Translations under genes and position numbers: made by a program
Notes under the pieces: generated by a model
What the model was told of the DNA's origin: nothing
Database searches by the model: none
The model's input: only the letters and a program-made list of their open reading frames with translations
Source: Lepidodermella squamata
Taxonomy: Eukaryota; Gastrotricha
Reading direction: 5' to 3'
Length of the DNA: 64,000 nucleotides
NCBI GenBank assembly: GCA_047495785.1
Contig: JBLDXI010000055.1
Location: forward strand, 1,674,001 to 1,738,000
In this document: positions 1 to 12,916 of the stretch, in pieces
How the letters are laid out: every line of letters begins with the position of its first letter
Numbering within the stretch: position 1 is the stretch's first letter

Positions 1-1
1 C

Positions 2-3000
2 CAATTAGCCGATACGGCTCCGGAACTTCAAGCTCTTTGGCAACTGGCTCTTACCACCAGTTTCGTATTACCAATTTATCGCGATGAAGTTATCCAAACG
101 CACGCGATTCTCCAGGCTTACTTCGATCAATTCCGTGGTTATGGCAAGAGAGTATCAGAAATCAAAGATTGGTTTATAGAAGCTCTTAAAGATGCTCCTG
201 TTTTGCATCGCGACCGACGTCGTTGCTTGAGACTAGTGCTAAAAGAAATGTTACTAGTACTAACGGACCAGCCTGGCCTGCTAGGACCGAAGAGTGGAAC
301 TGTCATGACTGCGCTAAATTGCGCCAGCTACGAGGTTGAGTGGTTGGTGAGACACAGTGTCAACGCACCGAAATCTGCGCAAAAGCAGTTGTTTCAGGCA
401 TCTACCGGCGAGGAGACGTTGCTGATGGACCGACAGCTTCCCGAACTTATCTATTACATGGAAGAACTGCGATGCCTCCTTCGCACTTATGCGCATTTAA
501 TTCAGCGATACAGTGTCGCATTTTTATTGACTTACTACGGACCTGCTTGTGCGAATTTCGCGAAACCGCTGCAGGTGATATCGGACGATGATGTCGGTGA
601 GATGACTGTTGGGCTCATCTCGACGATGCAGTCGATGAACGTGCAACAGATCGACGAGGGTAAAACGCCAGACTTGCGCCCATTCCGGCTCGACTGGTTC
701 CGCATACAGGCTTCAACTGCCTCCGTACAGGCACCTGTTCAGCTGCGGAGTCCGAACGTATTGCCCGCGGCTCGATTTCTAAACGGCGCCTCGTTCTATT
801 CAGAGTTGATTGACAACTTGGAGACAGCCATTCGCGACTCGTCGGACCTGTCGATTTACGGTGTTTATCCAGCTCAGTTGGAAGTTCAATTTTCGCAATG
901 CCTCCAGAACTCCAACCAGCTGCGATATGCCATAACTTACGCCCAGGTCGCGGCCCATTTTACAAACCGCTGCCACGCGCAGTGCCCGGACGACATTGCT
1001 GAGCTAAGCGAGCTTGGTCTCCGTATTGCCACTACTTTATTAAGGCGGATAACCGAAGAGGCGATTAGGCTGATACAGGCTCTTATCGACGAGTTGTGTA
1101 CGCTAGACGACCAATGCCTGCCAAAAACAGCCGTACCTCGAGCTCTCATTGTTCTCGGTAGTAAGATCAAACAATCTAGCAAGTCTATCGCATCAGGCTC
1201 GGAAACAATAAAGACGCCAGGGAAGTCGGCGAATGGCAATGCGATGATGGACAACAAGTTGCCCGGGTGGGAAAGTTGCCGAAGAAATCGGACAGAAACT
1301 ACAAAGTAAATTTGAGTCGAATTGCGTCGAGTTTAACTAACTTATTTTCTTTGAATATACAGATTGGACCGGCTTCACTTTGCTGTATCTGACCTGTTGA
1401 GTTCACTGAGCCACTGCCCGATCATCTCTTTCTACCAACATAAGTTTGTGCCAGTCGAGTTCTTCCAAAGTGAACTTGAACTACAGCTTCATCGATGGCT
1501 CGTTCAGTTGACGATGTTCCGCAGCGAGCGCGACGGTATGGAAATCGCCAAGCCATCAGAGCTGCTGCACTGCCTCAAGTCGCTGATCACGACAGTCGTG
1601 AGCCTCGACGCCTACATCAACGTCGACATCGTCCGCATCCTACTCGCCATTTTGCCTTGCCAGTCACAGCTCGAAAACGGCAACGTGGGTGGCATGACCA
1701 TCACTTCTAACTACATCGAGTGGTACGTCGAAGCGTTTCTACGCCGAGTTCAGGCAGGCCAGCAAATTGTCTACTCGCCTCTTCGCCGCGCCTTTGTCGG
1801 CCTGTCAGGCGGCCCGGGTAGCGGAGGCGGTGGAAATGGTATGATTGGCGACCAGAGTGGTGGCGGTGGAGCGTTAACGCCAACATTCAGCGCTGACGAA
1901 TTCGCTGATTTCAACGAGTTGAGAGCCCTAGCTGACATTATCGGCCCAATGGGTGTCGCAGCGATGAGCGATCGCATCAATCAACACATCGCCAGTCATA
2001 CTATGCAGCTTCTGGTGAGTCGAGCTTATTCAACAAAGTTTTGCCTAGTTTTAAAATTGACGTTGTAAAAAGACGATTGTGAAACAAAATCAAGCAACTC
2101 TGGAAGTGAGTTTCAGCGCAAACAATGCTTGCTTGGATTTAGATAGAACAAAATTAATCGGCATAACTAGATTTTTAATGCTCTGCTTTGTAACATTTAC
2201 ACAATTGAGATAATTGTGCTTGGATGTGTTAATTTGATTTGTTTCTTCTACAGCGGTTGATAACGGAAAACAGTTCAACCTTGGACCGGATTCGAGTCAG
2301 CTTCCGCCAACCTGGTCGGATGAAGGAGTTGTGCAAGCAACTGACAGGCCAGGAAGAGGCTGTCAATAGGTTGCGAACCATCGGCGTTTTTTACGCATTC
2401 CGACTTCTTTTACAAGATGCGCTGACTTCAGTGCTCGATCGTCGCATGCCGTATTTGATGGAAGCGATTCAGAACTTCCGAACAACCGTCCCAGGGGGAC
2501 AGGAAGCCATCGACGTCAGCGAGTTGTCGGTCGCAGCTGGCCTGAATTGTCGAATCGACGCGTCGTTGGTGAGGGCTTTGCTCGCCCATGGCGTCGATGC
2601 TTCCGAGGACAAGTACAAACTTAGTTGTTTGCTGATGGTCTACATCGCAGTTTCGCTGCCGTATCTCGCCCGAATGTCAGACGGTCCGGTCTACCGGCCG
2701 AACCTGGACGCATATCGACAAAACTCTCATTGCGCCATCATGGCTGTTGGTCTTCTCCTCGCCGCTCTCTTCAGCATTCACGGCCGGGGTAAGGAGGACA
2801 CGGAGGAACGAGCGAAGGAGTTGCTCGCCCTGTCGAGCAACGTCACGCTGCTAGCATTCCCTGATCTGCACCCGAACGATACGGCTAACCAGCTGCGTTC
2901 GCGTGACGTCACGTTGGCACTGCTGGAGCTGCTGACCTATTCTTGCGATTATCTGTCGGTGGACTTGCTCGAATCGTGCTGTCCGTATGTGCTGATTCAT

Positions 3001-3069
3001 CGGGCCCATTCCCTTCTCATTCCGCCCAGCCAACCAGGCGCAGCTGGCGGCGCAACAGCAGCTCAATGA
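2..3069 (+). CDS. NCKAP1: NCKAP1/HEM (WAVE complex subunit), 3' part
   Basis: This is the C-terminal part of Nck-associated protein 1 (HEM/Kette/GEX-3), the scaffold subunit that pairs with CYFIP in the WAVE regulatory complex controlling Arp2/3 actin branching under the membrane. The frame is already open at base 2, so the gene begins outside the window. Visible exons are 2-1305, 1363-2014 and 2254-3069, with short GT-AG introns. Family landmarks seen include HRxRRxxLRxxLKEM, the GxESxRxNR motif just before the first intron, LDxLHFA just after it, IARPSELL-like text, and the C-terminal DLLESCxPYVLxxxAH. Odd points: a glycine-rich insertion near 1810-1875 that I do not expect in the vertebrate protein. 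Orthology is clear from colinear similarity over the whole segment; only the missing N-terminus limits the call. Confidence 0.95.
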
Positions 3070-3526
3070 AACCCGGGTTTTAGTGCTAATTATTGCAATA
3101 AACATGGCCAATTTTTTGAACGATTTATGCATTTTTTTGAGGTGGACTATCGGGCTTCCTCTCGTATTTCTTGCACGATGACGTGGTGCTTTTATTGCTT
3201 CATTGCCTTGTATTTTGTTCTGCTACCGGCTTCTGATACGCGCAGTATTTTGTAAAACGTGCTTCTCTTTTCTCTGTCTCTCGTCTTCTTCAATGAACCA
3301 AAAATATGCGAATGAGATTTAGATTGGCTCATCATGTCTAAAATTCCGCCTTGAATTGCCGTTTGTCGTTTTTTATTTGTATCCAGTGAGCTCTTGATAA
3401 TTTAATACTAATGACGATGAAATGATACGTGAGAGTGTTTTTATACTTATGCAAGTAAAACACAAAAAGTTGTCTAAAGTTGAGGTAATTTTTAAAAGAG
3501 AGTCAAGAGGTGGTGCTGTTGAGGGT
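3070..3526. other. convergent intergenic region
   Basis: This is the 3' flank shared by NCKAP1 (+) and the TMEM144-like gene (-), which converge here. An AATAAA-type poly(A) signal lies at about 3097-3102, soon after the NCKAP1 stop. No further coding or RNA gene is seen. Confidence 0.6.
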
Positions 3527-5057
3527 TCATAAGATCTTTGAGAGGGCAGCTAACACGACGCCGACGACAGTGATTGAAAAGGCCCCTCCAAGGACGAGGA
3601 AGTTGCGAAGCCCACGGACTTCTTTGAACAGGAATAGGCCCCATATGACAGAGATAACACTGGGAATGGTGCCGATGATAGGGAACGTCACAGCGCTGGA
3701 CAGCATTTCATTTGCCACAAGAAAAGCGACCTGGAGAAAACAGAGTGCAATCGATGAGTGACTTTTCAGGCGAAAACGTACCGTAGCGATACTCCACATG
3801 ATACCACAGACCATCGCTGGTAAAATGAGTTGCCGATTGAAATAAGGCTGCTTGTGTATCATTGTGTATCCAGCGAAAATAATCTGAAATAGCGCATTAA
3901 TGAAATATTTCCGATTTTCTCCATCAAACTATATTACCGTTGACATGATAAAAATTCCAGAGAAAAGAGAAAAAGCTGTAAAATGCACACAATAAATACG
4001 TTGGTAAAATTGAATAGATGTAGGTCACCATAGTCTATGCCGCTTTGCGATGCTCGGCGGCCATCGATAACAACGTGATTGCGAACGTAATCCGTGCCAA
4101 TGAACAAACCACCGTAACAGCAGCCAGAAAATAGAGCAAGTCCAATGCCTATAATTCGTCGCCATAGCTCAGGTAAATTACCGAGAAATAATTCGGCATT
4201 CTCCGAGTCAACTTTTGAAGTCACATTCGTTGGCGAGCTAGGTTTCTCCGGCGACGCCGCGTCGATTGGGGTAGCAGTAGGCGAAACTTGTCGACTGATC
4301 ACGTCAGCAAGCGATGAAGACGCGCCGGCGCTTCCGTAACTCTGATGCAATTGCATTTCTTCAGTATTTCGTCGACCGCGAAACCAGTTTGGTATTGTCG
4401 GCTTTCTTTCAGTTCGCACGAAGCCATAAGCAATAGCCCTGCACATTCAAGAATCAAAAGCTTTGTCTTTAATATGCTGGCAGAAAACTCACGAAATTAA
4501 ACACAAGCCTACTCCAATGTAGTTCATGGTGACGTTGCTAGGAATTTGCGGACAGACTTGGAAAAACCCGAATCGACCGGCAGCCCATCCGAGAAAAATG
4601 TTGGTGCAGTTCCACAAGAGCATTCCTTTAGTGGTTCAAATGATAAAAATAATACTGTATATTTTATATATTCTCACTGCCTCTTACCCAAGGCAAGACC
4701 GATCAGGTTGATAATGGGCGCAACACAACAGTTGCCAATGGCCCAGATAGCTCCGTTGACGACGACCAGCGGGTAGAATGGTGTGTATCCCCGAATCAGC
4801 TGAATCACCAGTCCCACCTGCCAAATACCAGCGCACATGATCCACTGAGAGAAGAAACCGTCGCCGGTTTTGAAGAATTTCAGTGGTACAAAGTTGCAAC
4901 CGTAAAATAAAGCTGAAATTAGTGCGGCAATGTAGCCGATGGATGTGCTCGGCTGGAACAACGCCGGTTCACCAATCACCGGCCCTGTCCAGTTTGCCGC
5001 ACATTCAATCCAACCTATAGCTTCACTCGAGCTGTAATCAGTGACATTTTCATCCAT
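3527..5057 (-). CDS. TMEM144: TMEM144-like multi-pass transporter
   Basis: A predicted carbohydrate or metabolite transporter of the TMEM144 family with about ten membrane segments. I splice six exons: 5057-4688, 4625-4493, 4438-4029, 3975-3938, 3883-3782 and 3730-3527, giving 418 residues with every junction in frame. Landmarks match TMEM144 in order: FYGCNFVPLKFFKTGDG and IWAIGNCCVAPI in exon 1, NYIGVGL in exon 2, SGCCYGGLF in exon 3, DYAFSLFSGIFIMST across exons 3-4, and a final KEVRGLRNFL followed by a short hydrophobic tail. Exon 4 is only 38 bp. Reading through its upstream intron keeps an open but wrong frame, so a predictor could easily misjoin it. A Ser/Pro-rich cytosolic loop of roughly 80 residues sits mid-protein. 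The transported substrate is unknown. Confidence 0.9.
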
Positions 5058-6345
5058 TTTTGGTTCGACAAAAGTTATCTCTTGTTTCTGAATACTGGCT
5101 AGAAAAAATGATAGATATTATTTTTATAGCACGAAAGCGTGAAATCCGTGAATCTGTCCACATTGAATGGCTTAATTCAACAATTGAAAAATGTGTGTGC
5201 ATCTTATATGCGACATCTCGAATTCAAGTTTAAGCCGTTGCTTTTATTTTTTTTCAAAACGACGACCTGGAAACGGACTGAATACTAAATAATTAAAATT
5301 AGAATAATATCGCCACACCATGCGGTCATGAGGCTACTTGCACTTGAATTGCACTAAGATTTGGCCACCTTCACCATGCCACGCCCCAGAAAAAAATGAT
5401 GAAACATGAAATCATTCGACTGGGATTTACGTGGACGCTCTTACGTGTTGATCATTTGGAGTTGGGAGCGCCCGTGTGGTTGTAATGCCGATTTAAGAGG
5501 TTAAATTTCCAACGCAGTTAGACATAAGAAAAATGTAGCGCTCTATGATTTCGTGGAGTGTATCTTGAACTTCTGCGTCATTGAATAAGGAAAACTAGAA
5601 ATTTCATTATATTTCTTATACCAGCGATGAAATATTATTAGTACCCTAATTAATTTTTTGAAGAGAGAGGCGATTGCAGTTTACACCAAGTTTTAGTCGC
5701 CCACTGCTGCTGTGCAAATACCAGCCGATCTTGCGTATTGGCACCGCCATTTAGGCGAGTTGAATGATTCACGGCTATTCGGTGAAATGTTCATGCGCCT
5801 TGGTAAATTTAAGGCTGGAAACAAATGCAGTTTCTTATCAGAATAGGCCATTGAAGTTGTCCATTGTTTCCAATTAAAGCAGTCTTCTCTCGAGCATCTT
5901 CCCTACAAGAATCACACCTACACTTCTTCGGGTCTTGAACAGGAATTACTTTCAGCTTTCAGCCTAAAGCCATGGTGCCTTTCTCCCTCCAACCATGAGG
6001 GAGAATCCGCCCAGTGTTTAAATGACTATTTCGTGATTCATTCGCAACATGCAGTCTTATTCAACATAAATATTCATTCATTTTATGTTTATATATTTTG
6101 CTGTCCTCCTTATTGTTCAGCTGTCAATACGCTAATTCCTAAATTATGAATAAAAATACGGCATTATCAGGGGCGATATGGGTTTACGGCTGCTGTAAAG
6201 ATAGCAGGAAAAAATAGGTGATAAGGACCATAAAATAAAATTGTAGGTATCAGCAGGGCGTGTTTTAGTGCGAACTGCTTCATCCTTTGATGTTGTTGTA
6301 TGTCCTATAAATATTTGAAAAAATTACTTTAACCCAATTATATAA
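5058..6345. other. intergenic, divergent promoters
   Basis: About 1.3 kb of AT-rich sequence between the divergent TMEM144-like and kinase genes. It presumably holds both promoters. I see no coding exon, tRNA or clear repeat in it. Confidence 0.5.
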
Positions 6346-9300
6346 ATGGCTTGGACTTCCCGGAGTCAGTATGAGGAGTTGAAAGAGCTGGGAAGGGGCG
6401 GATTCGGTCAAGCTAAGCTGGTGAAAAAACACATCGGTGGCCAGCTCTTTGTCGTCAAAGAAGTCAACTTGGAAAAAGTAGCAGAGAGCTGCGGCGATGA
6501 TCAAAATTTTGTCGACAAAATCGTCGAGATGACGAAAATGGAGGCATGAGCACATTTTGAATCTTAAAACCACTTAGATTGAGCTCCTATTGCTTTTAGG
6601 CTGCAAATATGATGGGCCTACAGCACGATAATATCGTAAGAGTCTACGGCTATTTCGAAGGTATAAACAAGAATTTATATATTTTTTTTAATATTTCGAC
6701 ATTGAATGCGTCATTTCAAAGAGCTTTACCTTCAGTGCCGCTACTATTACGTGGTGATGGAGTACTGCGAGCTGGGTAAATTCATTAAGCTTTTTGCCTC
6801 TGATCAGTCTCAAGAGTTGTTTCAAATCAGGTGATCTAGGCAAGGCTATCCGAGATGCATCAGTTAGTAAGACGCCGTTCGAGGAAAAGCAGGTGAGGCG
6901 TTGGACGCGGCAGCTAGCTTCAGCGATAAAATTTCTGCACGACAATGAATTCGTACATCGTGATCTTAAACCAGCGGTAAAGAACAAATATATTCAAGCC
7001 CGCAAAATTAATAGCGCATTTTTCCATCAACTAGAATATTTTCCTAGCTTTGAAAAAAAGTGAGCGGGTCGTTAAACTCGGCGACTTCGGATTGGCAAAG
7101 CAAACTGATAAGTAATGAACAGCTTTTATTATTTGAAATATTTATTTATTTGTGTGTGGTATTTTAGAATTGCTCAGGCTAGAACCAGTATGACAACGAT
7201 TGGAACCGAAGCGTATGCGTCGCCAGAAGTTGCGCGAATGTGTCCTTATACAAAGAAAAGCGACGTGTGGGCCTTGGGCATCGTAGTTTACGAGCTTCTA
7301 TGCCTAAAACGACCGGTATAGCTTCAATTTAAGGTCAAATAATCGTAACGACCGGATTGTTTTTAGTTTGAAGGGAAACCTGATAGGCCAGTCACATATG
7401 AAATATTGAAGTAAGCACTGATGAAAAACTGATAATTATATCCTAAGCATGGTATTTTTTTACCTGCAGTGTGGACCCGCCACGATTACCCGTATCATAC
7501 AGCCGTCAGATGCAAAACCTTGTCGACTCTTTGCTGACAAAAGATCCTGATCAACGGCCAGGCATAGAAGCTGTTTTGGAGCACCAAGCAATAGTTCGCA
7601 TGACGAGCAGCAGCATTGATGTGGCAAAGCCATCGCGGCCGAAATCAACGCCGAACGAAGATGACAGCGCGCAAAATGCTAGTAGCAATAAACCACGGCA
7701 TTTTTCAACATCGGCTGTTACGAATCAGCCCGTTACTGTTATTGCAGCTAAATCCGCAAACACTATCGCATCGCCAAAATATGCTGCCGGGGTGTATGAA
7801 GGACCAAAAGTTCAAAAGGACACGTTACCGATTGGCTCCTCGAAACAACCGGATCCACCTACGGCAGTTGCCCTGTTAAAGCCAGCAGCGTTAGCCCCTG
7901 TCAATGAAAAAGTGACCGCAATAAACAAAGTTCCGTTGCCAGAAGCTGCCACCACAGGTAAGAGCACTACCAGTGGTGCTGTTGAGTCAGCTCAGACAAC
8001 AGCGATTCACAGGCCGGTAGGAAAACAAGACCCACCGAAGCAATCAGAGCCTACGGCAATTGCTTTGAATAAACCGTCTGTATTCACTGCCAATGATACC
8101 GCAACTGCAATTCACAACAGCCCTATAAGTGCTAATGGCTCAACGCAGCCGACAGCGATTCATAACCCTGTTGGAAATCGTCAAGACCCGCCGCGGAAGA
8201 CAGAGCCGCCTACAGCAATAGCTTTAAAGAAACCTTCTGTGGCCTCAGCCAATGACACCCCGACTGCTATTCAGAAGATCCCTATAAGTGCTACTAGTGG
8301 CTCAACGCAGCCAACAGCGGTTTATAAGCCTGTAGGAAATCGTCAAGACCCGCCGCCAAAGGCAGAGCCTCCTACGGCAATAGCGTTCAAGAAACCGTCG
8401 GCTGTCTCTGCCAACGACACCCCAACTGCTATACAGAAGATTCATATGTCAAAACCTGTGGTAGCTCAAAAACCGAAGCAGCCTTCTTCCATAGAGACTC
8501 CAACGGCTGTTGTGTTGCCTAAAAATAACACAAACTCGTCGGGCTTCGCGAGTCCTATGAAATTGACATCCCAGCGCACTGACAGGCCTAATGAGGTCAC
8601 AGCACCTTCAACGGCTCGTCCTAATGCCGGTGGTTCACCCGAAATACCCGCAGACGCAACGCTGGTTTTGCGTAAGGACAAATCATTTGCGATAAAGCCA
8701 ACCTATCGTCGTGATGTCTCCTCAACTATCGTGAGAGCTCCCCAAAATTTTTCGATAAGCCGTGGAACAATGCCTGGCGCAGGTGATATGCTCGCTACTG
8801 CGATTGCGTCTCCGCAGCAAGGCTCCGTTGTTGAGGAGGATCTTCAAACCTTAACAGCGCGAACTCAGGTTTTTCAAGACGTGGATCGACACGCAGTTGC
8901 TGTAAGCAAATCGCAACATCAGAGTTTTAAAGACCTGATTTGGGATCTAATATATTCCCAGGGTATAACAGGTAAGATTTTGACTTCAAAGCTATCCTCA
9001 TAACCTGCTCTATTAACCTGTGAAGATGACTTCGAGAAGGCTCGAGCGTTGTTTCTATGGTTGTGCGCAAAGGATTTGTCCAAGATTGATTTTGTTAAAC
9101 CAGCTCCAGATTCGCCGGAAGAAGCCTTGATGCAGTTGAAGGCAAAGACTAGCAGCTACGCAAGTGTATTCTGCCTGATGTGCGAATTCTCAAAGCTGCA
9201 GTGCCAACTCGTGAAAGGTTACGCAAAGGGCGTCAATTATAAGCTTGGTATGAAATTTACTGATGACACGGCCTTGCATACATGGTGCGCTGTCTCCATT

Positions 9301-11070
9301 GATGGCGTTTGGCGATTCGTCGATCCCGATTGGAGCTCACGGGCCATGGTGAAAGGACAGTCGGATGTTGAATACGAATTGGACGAGTTTTACTTCTTTC
9401 CACCGCCGAATCACTTTGTTTATTCACATTTGGCAAAAGATCCCAAGTGGCAATTATTGTCAAAGCCTATTAGCTTAACGGAATTCCAAAACACGCCGCG
9501 GCTAACATCGCTTTTCTTCAAGCTGAATTTCGAATTGGCATCGCCCAATTGCTTGCAGTTAAATTTACCAGCCCCGAAGGGTGAAGTTGATATTTATCTC
9601 CAGCAGTCGAAGCGAGGTCCGATCCGAGGCCTTGAATTCATCTTCAAGTTACGAAGAGAATCTGACGAGAATTCGGAAGATGTCACAGTCAACGGAAAAA
9701 GTGTTGCTCTCAATCATTGCGTTTACCACGAAATTGACTACACCTCCCGGAAAGCTCGATTCTCGATTCGCGTACCAACTGATGAAACGTACACCTTTGT
9801 GATTTATGGTCATCCTGTAGGACCTTCAGGTGAAATCAAGCCAGATGAGAAATCGTACGTATCCATGGCCTCTTGGCTTATAACTCCTTCTCGAGCCGCA
9901 AGCTCATCGTTTCGAATGCCGGTAATAAGTCCAATAGATCGATGGGGCGGTCTTTCGCCGGAGCAAGCTCAGATTCGTGGGATCGGTAATCATCCAAGTG
10001 AAGGCAAACTAAAGTCCAATGACAGTGGCATCGTAGAATTCACCATCGACAAGTTGAATCCCGAGCAGGTTATATTTTTTGCGGCAACATTGACATCGAC
10101 CGATCCGGCGCATACCACAGAAATCCTAAAGCAATGCGCCATAGTTAGGATCGTGGAGCAAAAGCAAGCTAGGTTTACTATTTCTTTACCAGGCAAGGGC
10201 GAGTTTGGACTTGAGGTTTTCGCATCGCTGCCTCCTGCTGAAACGCCTTTAACGCAGTCTTACAACGCAGAGCGCGTGACTCTTCGATCGCTTTGCTACT
10301 ATATGTTGACATGGGAAGGTGGTAAAACGTCGAAGAAAGCTGATCAAATTCTTAGGTTTCCGAACAATATCGGCTGTGCTTATCTCGGTGCTAAAAGCCA
10401 GCTCGGTGCTCTTGGCATGCGTGCCCAGAGTCACGTTGATCCGTATATAGCCGTTCAGGACTGGGAAAAGCCACTGACTATCATTTTCGACTCACCTGTA
10501 GCGGTTAACTGTTCCGCGAAATTCTCGTATTGTAAATCTGCAAATGCCACCGATGATTTCTCGCCGTGGATATTACACCAAAGCCTGCACCCGCTATCAC
10601 AGAGAAAAGAACTCTTCATATGCCGATTTCCTCGGCCTGGCATGTTCAAACTCGAATTGTTCGCAAAAGCTCATGAAACTGGGAATGCCGAAGACACTAC
10701 CATGCCTAACATTTTCAACTACCTTATCAATGCTGCGGGAACAGCGACGGGTAAAGCTGGATTGGGCCCGTTTCCTACCCAGCTTAGTGCGTCTTGGTGC
10801 GGTGGTTATCTCGAGAAACCCATGGATGGAGTTTTGAAGCGGTCTTCTTCTGGCGATCCAATTATGATTCGTCTAATGATTCAGGGAGCTTTACAAGTTT
10901 CCGCCGTTGCGAATGGCAAATGGACGAAACTGGAACTTGGAAAGGACGGTTATTGGCAGGGAGGCGTTGCCGATGCTGGTCCGAACCCTGATAATGCATC
11001 GCTGCAAATCGTTGCTAAATTCAACCCTAACTCTAACTCATTTTCAACATTGCTGGAGTACAAATTTTAG
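6346..11070 (+). CDS. Nek-like protein kinase fused to KY/hillarin transglutaminase-like domain
   Basis: Nine exons (6346-6543, 6600-6660, 6722-6775, 6831-6976, 7035-7111, 7168-7315, 7367-7410, 7470-8971, 9026-11070) join in frame into 1,424 residues. Residues 1-275 form a complete kinase domain of Nek type: Gly-loop LGRGGFGQA, Lys in VVKEV, HRDLKPAN, DFG, an ASPE variant of APE, and DPDQRP near its end. Residues about 280-740 are a low-complexity Pro/Thr/Ala linker with tandem repeats. From about 740 comes a KY/hillarin-like transglutaminase core with the His (HTWCAV) and Asp (VDPDW) motifs and then long beta-rich repeats. The catalytic Cys position reads Thr (TSSYAS, codon at 9148), so that half is probably an inactive fold. 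Intron 1 needs a GC-AG donor at 6544. The 1.5-kb exon 8 carries both the kinase end and the linker, arguing for one gene. Confidence 0.85.
7999..8450 (+). repeat. tandem repeat inside kinase linker
   Basis: About three imperfect coding repeats with starts at 7999, 8152 and 8314 (periods 153 and 162 bp, that is 51 and 54 codons). Each unit carries a PTAIxxPVG motif, then RQDPP, PPTAIALKKPS and ANDTPTAIQKI-like text. Units 2 and 3 are closest, suggesting recent duplication. The unit is absent from the kinase and transglutaminase-like parts. Confidence 0.8.
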
Positions 11071-11166
11071 TCGAAAATCGGATGACATGTAGCAATAAAG
11101 CGTAATTTCTCAGAAGCAATTATTTTTTATTTTCCTATAAAATCTCGCTTTTTATTTGGCACAACT

Positions 11167-12916
11167 TCATTCCATAGTTTCAACTTCGGTCCTGCTGCTG
11201 CTCCTCGACTTCTTGTGATATTTAGACTTAATCGCCTGAGCAGTTGACGCTAGAGCTGATTCAAACTCCTTGCGCAACGGCTCAAGGTCTTTGTCAGAGA
11301 ATTTTACGTATTTCACATTCTTCTGGCGATTCGCCCCCGTTATCAGTTCACGCCAGTGTTTACGCTCAGTAGGCGTGACGAGGCTGAACACGCTTCCAGG
11401 GCGACCAGCGCGAGCAGTACGGCCAGACCGGTGAATATAGGTTCGCGGGTGAAGCGGCAAATCATAACAAATCACTGATGCCAATTCACGACAGTCGAAG
11501 CCACGAGCGGCAGCATCAGTGCAAACAATTCTACACACAAGTAAATGAAGCATAAAAATTCCTAGAAAACTAGTATCAACTCACAAATCGAGCTTTTTCT
11601 CGGAAATCTCCGAGCTGAGCTGGCGAAGTCGTTTCGGGGTGAATCTGCCGGAAAAGCAGGCAGATCTTAGGTTGTGGGATTTATTGACCGCATTCAACAA
11701 CAAAGATAAACGCGTCGCACTCCGTGCTGAATTCGTGAACACCAGCGCTGGTTTCAGAATGTCACATCCTTCCGGTGGATTCGGTGCAAGCAACAAATTG
11801 AGCAAAACAAGGGGTTTCGAGGTATTGGAAGAACACTCGATCATATATTCAGACAAATTTGCCGGTAGTGGCGCCCCAGTCGGGGCATCCTCGTTATTCT
11901 CGCCTTTTCTAGCTAAATGAGGTTTCAGCGATGATGGCGGCTCGACGGAGAATAGCCGCGGTCTGACTAGGCACAACGGGGTCAGCCAAGTAGGATTAGC
12001 AGAAAAAGTCGCAGAAAACATGAGCCTTTGCAGCGGAAGAGCTCCGCTCGTCAATTCAGCAACTGACCATAGTTTTCCGAGGGCTATTCGGCCAACACCG
12101 GCAGCGGCTGAATGCTGCTCGATCGTTGCATTAAGCAAACTAAGCCAGCCGTGCCTGTCGTCAGTTAGCAGGCGATCACACTCGTCTAGCACCAAATAAC
12201 GCAAATTCGCAAGGTTTAAATGCGGCAACGCACTTGAAAGGCGTCCCGGGGTGCAAATCAACATTGCCACATCGTCGTCGTATGATCCAGTTGCAGAAAC
12301 TTCGGCGACTTTGACGCCTAATTTAGCTCCATATTTGGTGGCGATAGATGTTACCTGAGACGCCAGACCTCTAGTTGGAACAACAATTACAGCACCCAAC
12401 GTTTTCGACAGTAAGCGCTTTCTTAAAATCTGAAACAAAGGCAGTAGGTACGCAAGCGTTTTCCCTGAGCCAGTCGGAGCAGCGCAGCAAATGTCTTCTG
12501 GGGGTAACAGCGAAGCTTTGGCAGAGTCGATTATGGCCGGAATAACATGGCGCTGAGCTGTCATTGATAACATTGAAGCATGAAATTAAGAATTCCACAG
12601 AATGCGACCTACCAGGGAGCAAATGGGTGAAACCATCTATTTCTGTCAAGGCTTTCCTCACATCTTCTTCCAGGAATTCAACCTTCTCCAACTGAGCCAG
12701 CTCATCGACCTCTTCGGCATTTTCAATGCAAACGCCATCTCGAATCCACGAGGGCAGGCTTCGTATCACCTTTTTGCGCTTATTCAACTTCTTATCACCC
12801 AAAACTTTAAACTCCTCCGGGTCGACCACATCATCGGCGCCCTCAGTTTTGGCCCTTTTCTCAACCGGCTCTTCTTCGGGCTCACCATTTTCCACATCGT
12901 TTTCACTTTCAGACAT
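11167..12916 (-). CDS. DDX51: DDX51-type RNA helicase
   Basis: A DEAD-box RNA helicase of the DDX51/Dbp6 group, expected to act in the nucleolus during 60S ribosome assembly. Exons 12916-12613, 12557-11585 and 11530-11167 give 546 residues in frame. Seen motifs: APTGSGKT (Walker A), PTRGLA, TPGR, DECD in place of DEAD, SAT, FTNS, TDAAARGFD, and HRSGRTAR. The N-terminal 70 residues are acidic and Lys-rich, as is common for nucleolar helicases. DDX51 rather than other helicases is inferred from the LCFTNS-like motif Ia-IV spacing, the divergent middle, and the TDAxARGxD to YIHRxGRTARAG run. The start is chosen because an AG acceptor-like site (ctgtttag) lies just upstream of the ATG. It lies 237 bp downstream of NUS1 on the same strand. 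Confidence 0.88.

Noticed and set aside
3938-4446. Continuous reading of TMEM144 exon 3 to residues SLEFLSCQR
   Set aside because: It shifts out of the conserved frame; the splice at 4028/3975 restores the family sequence.
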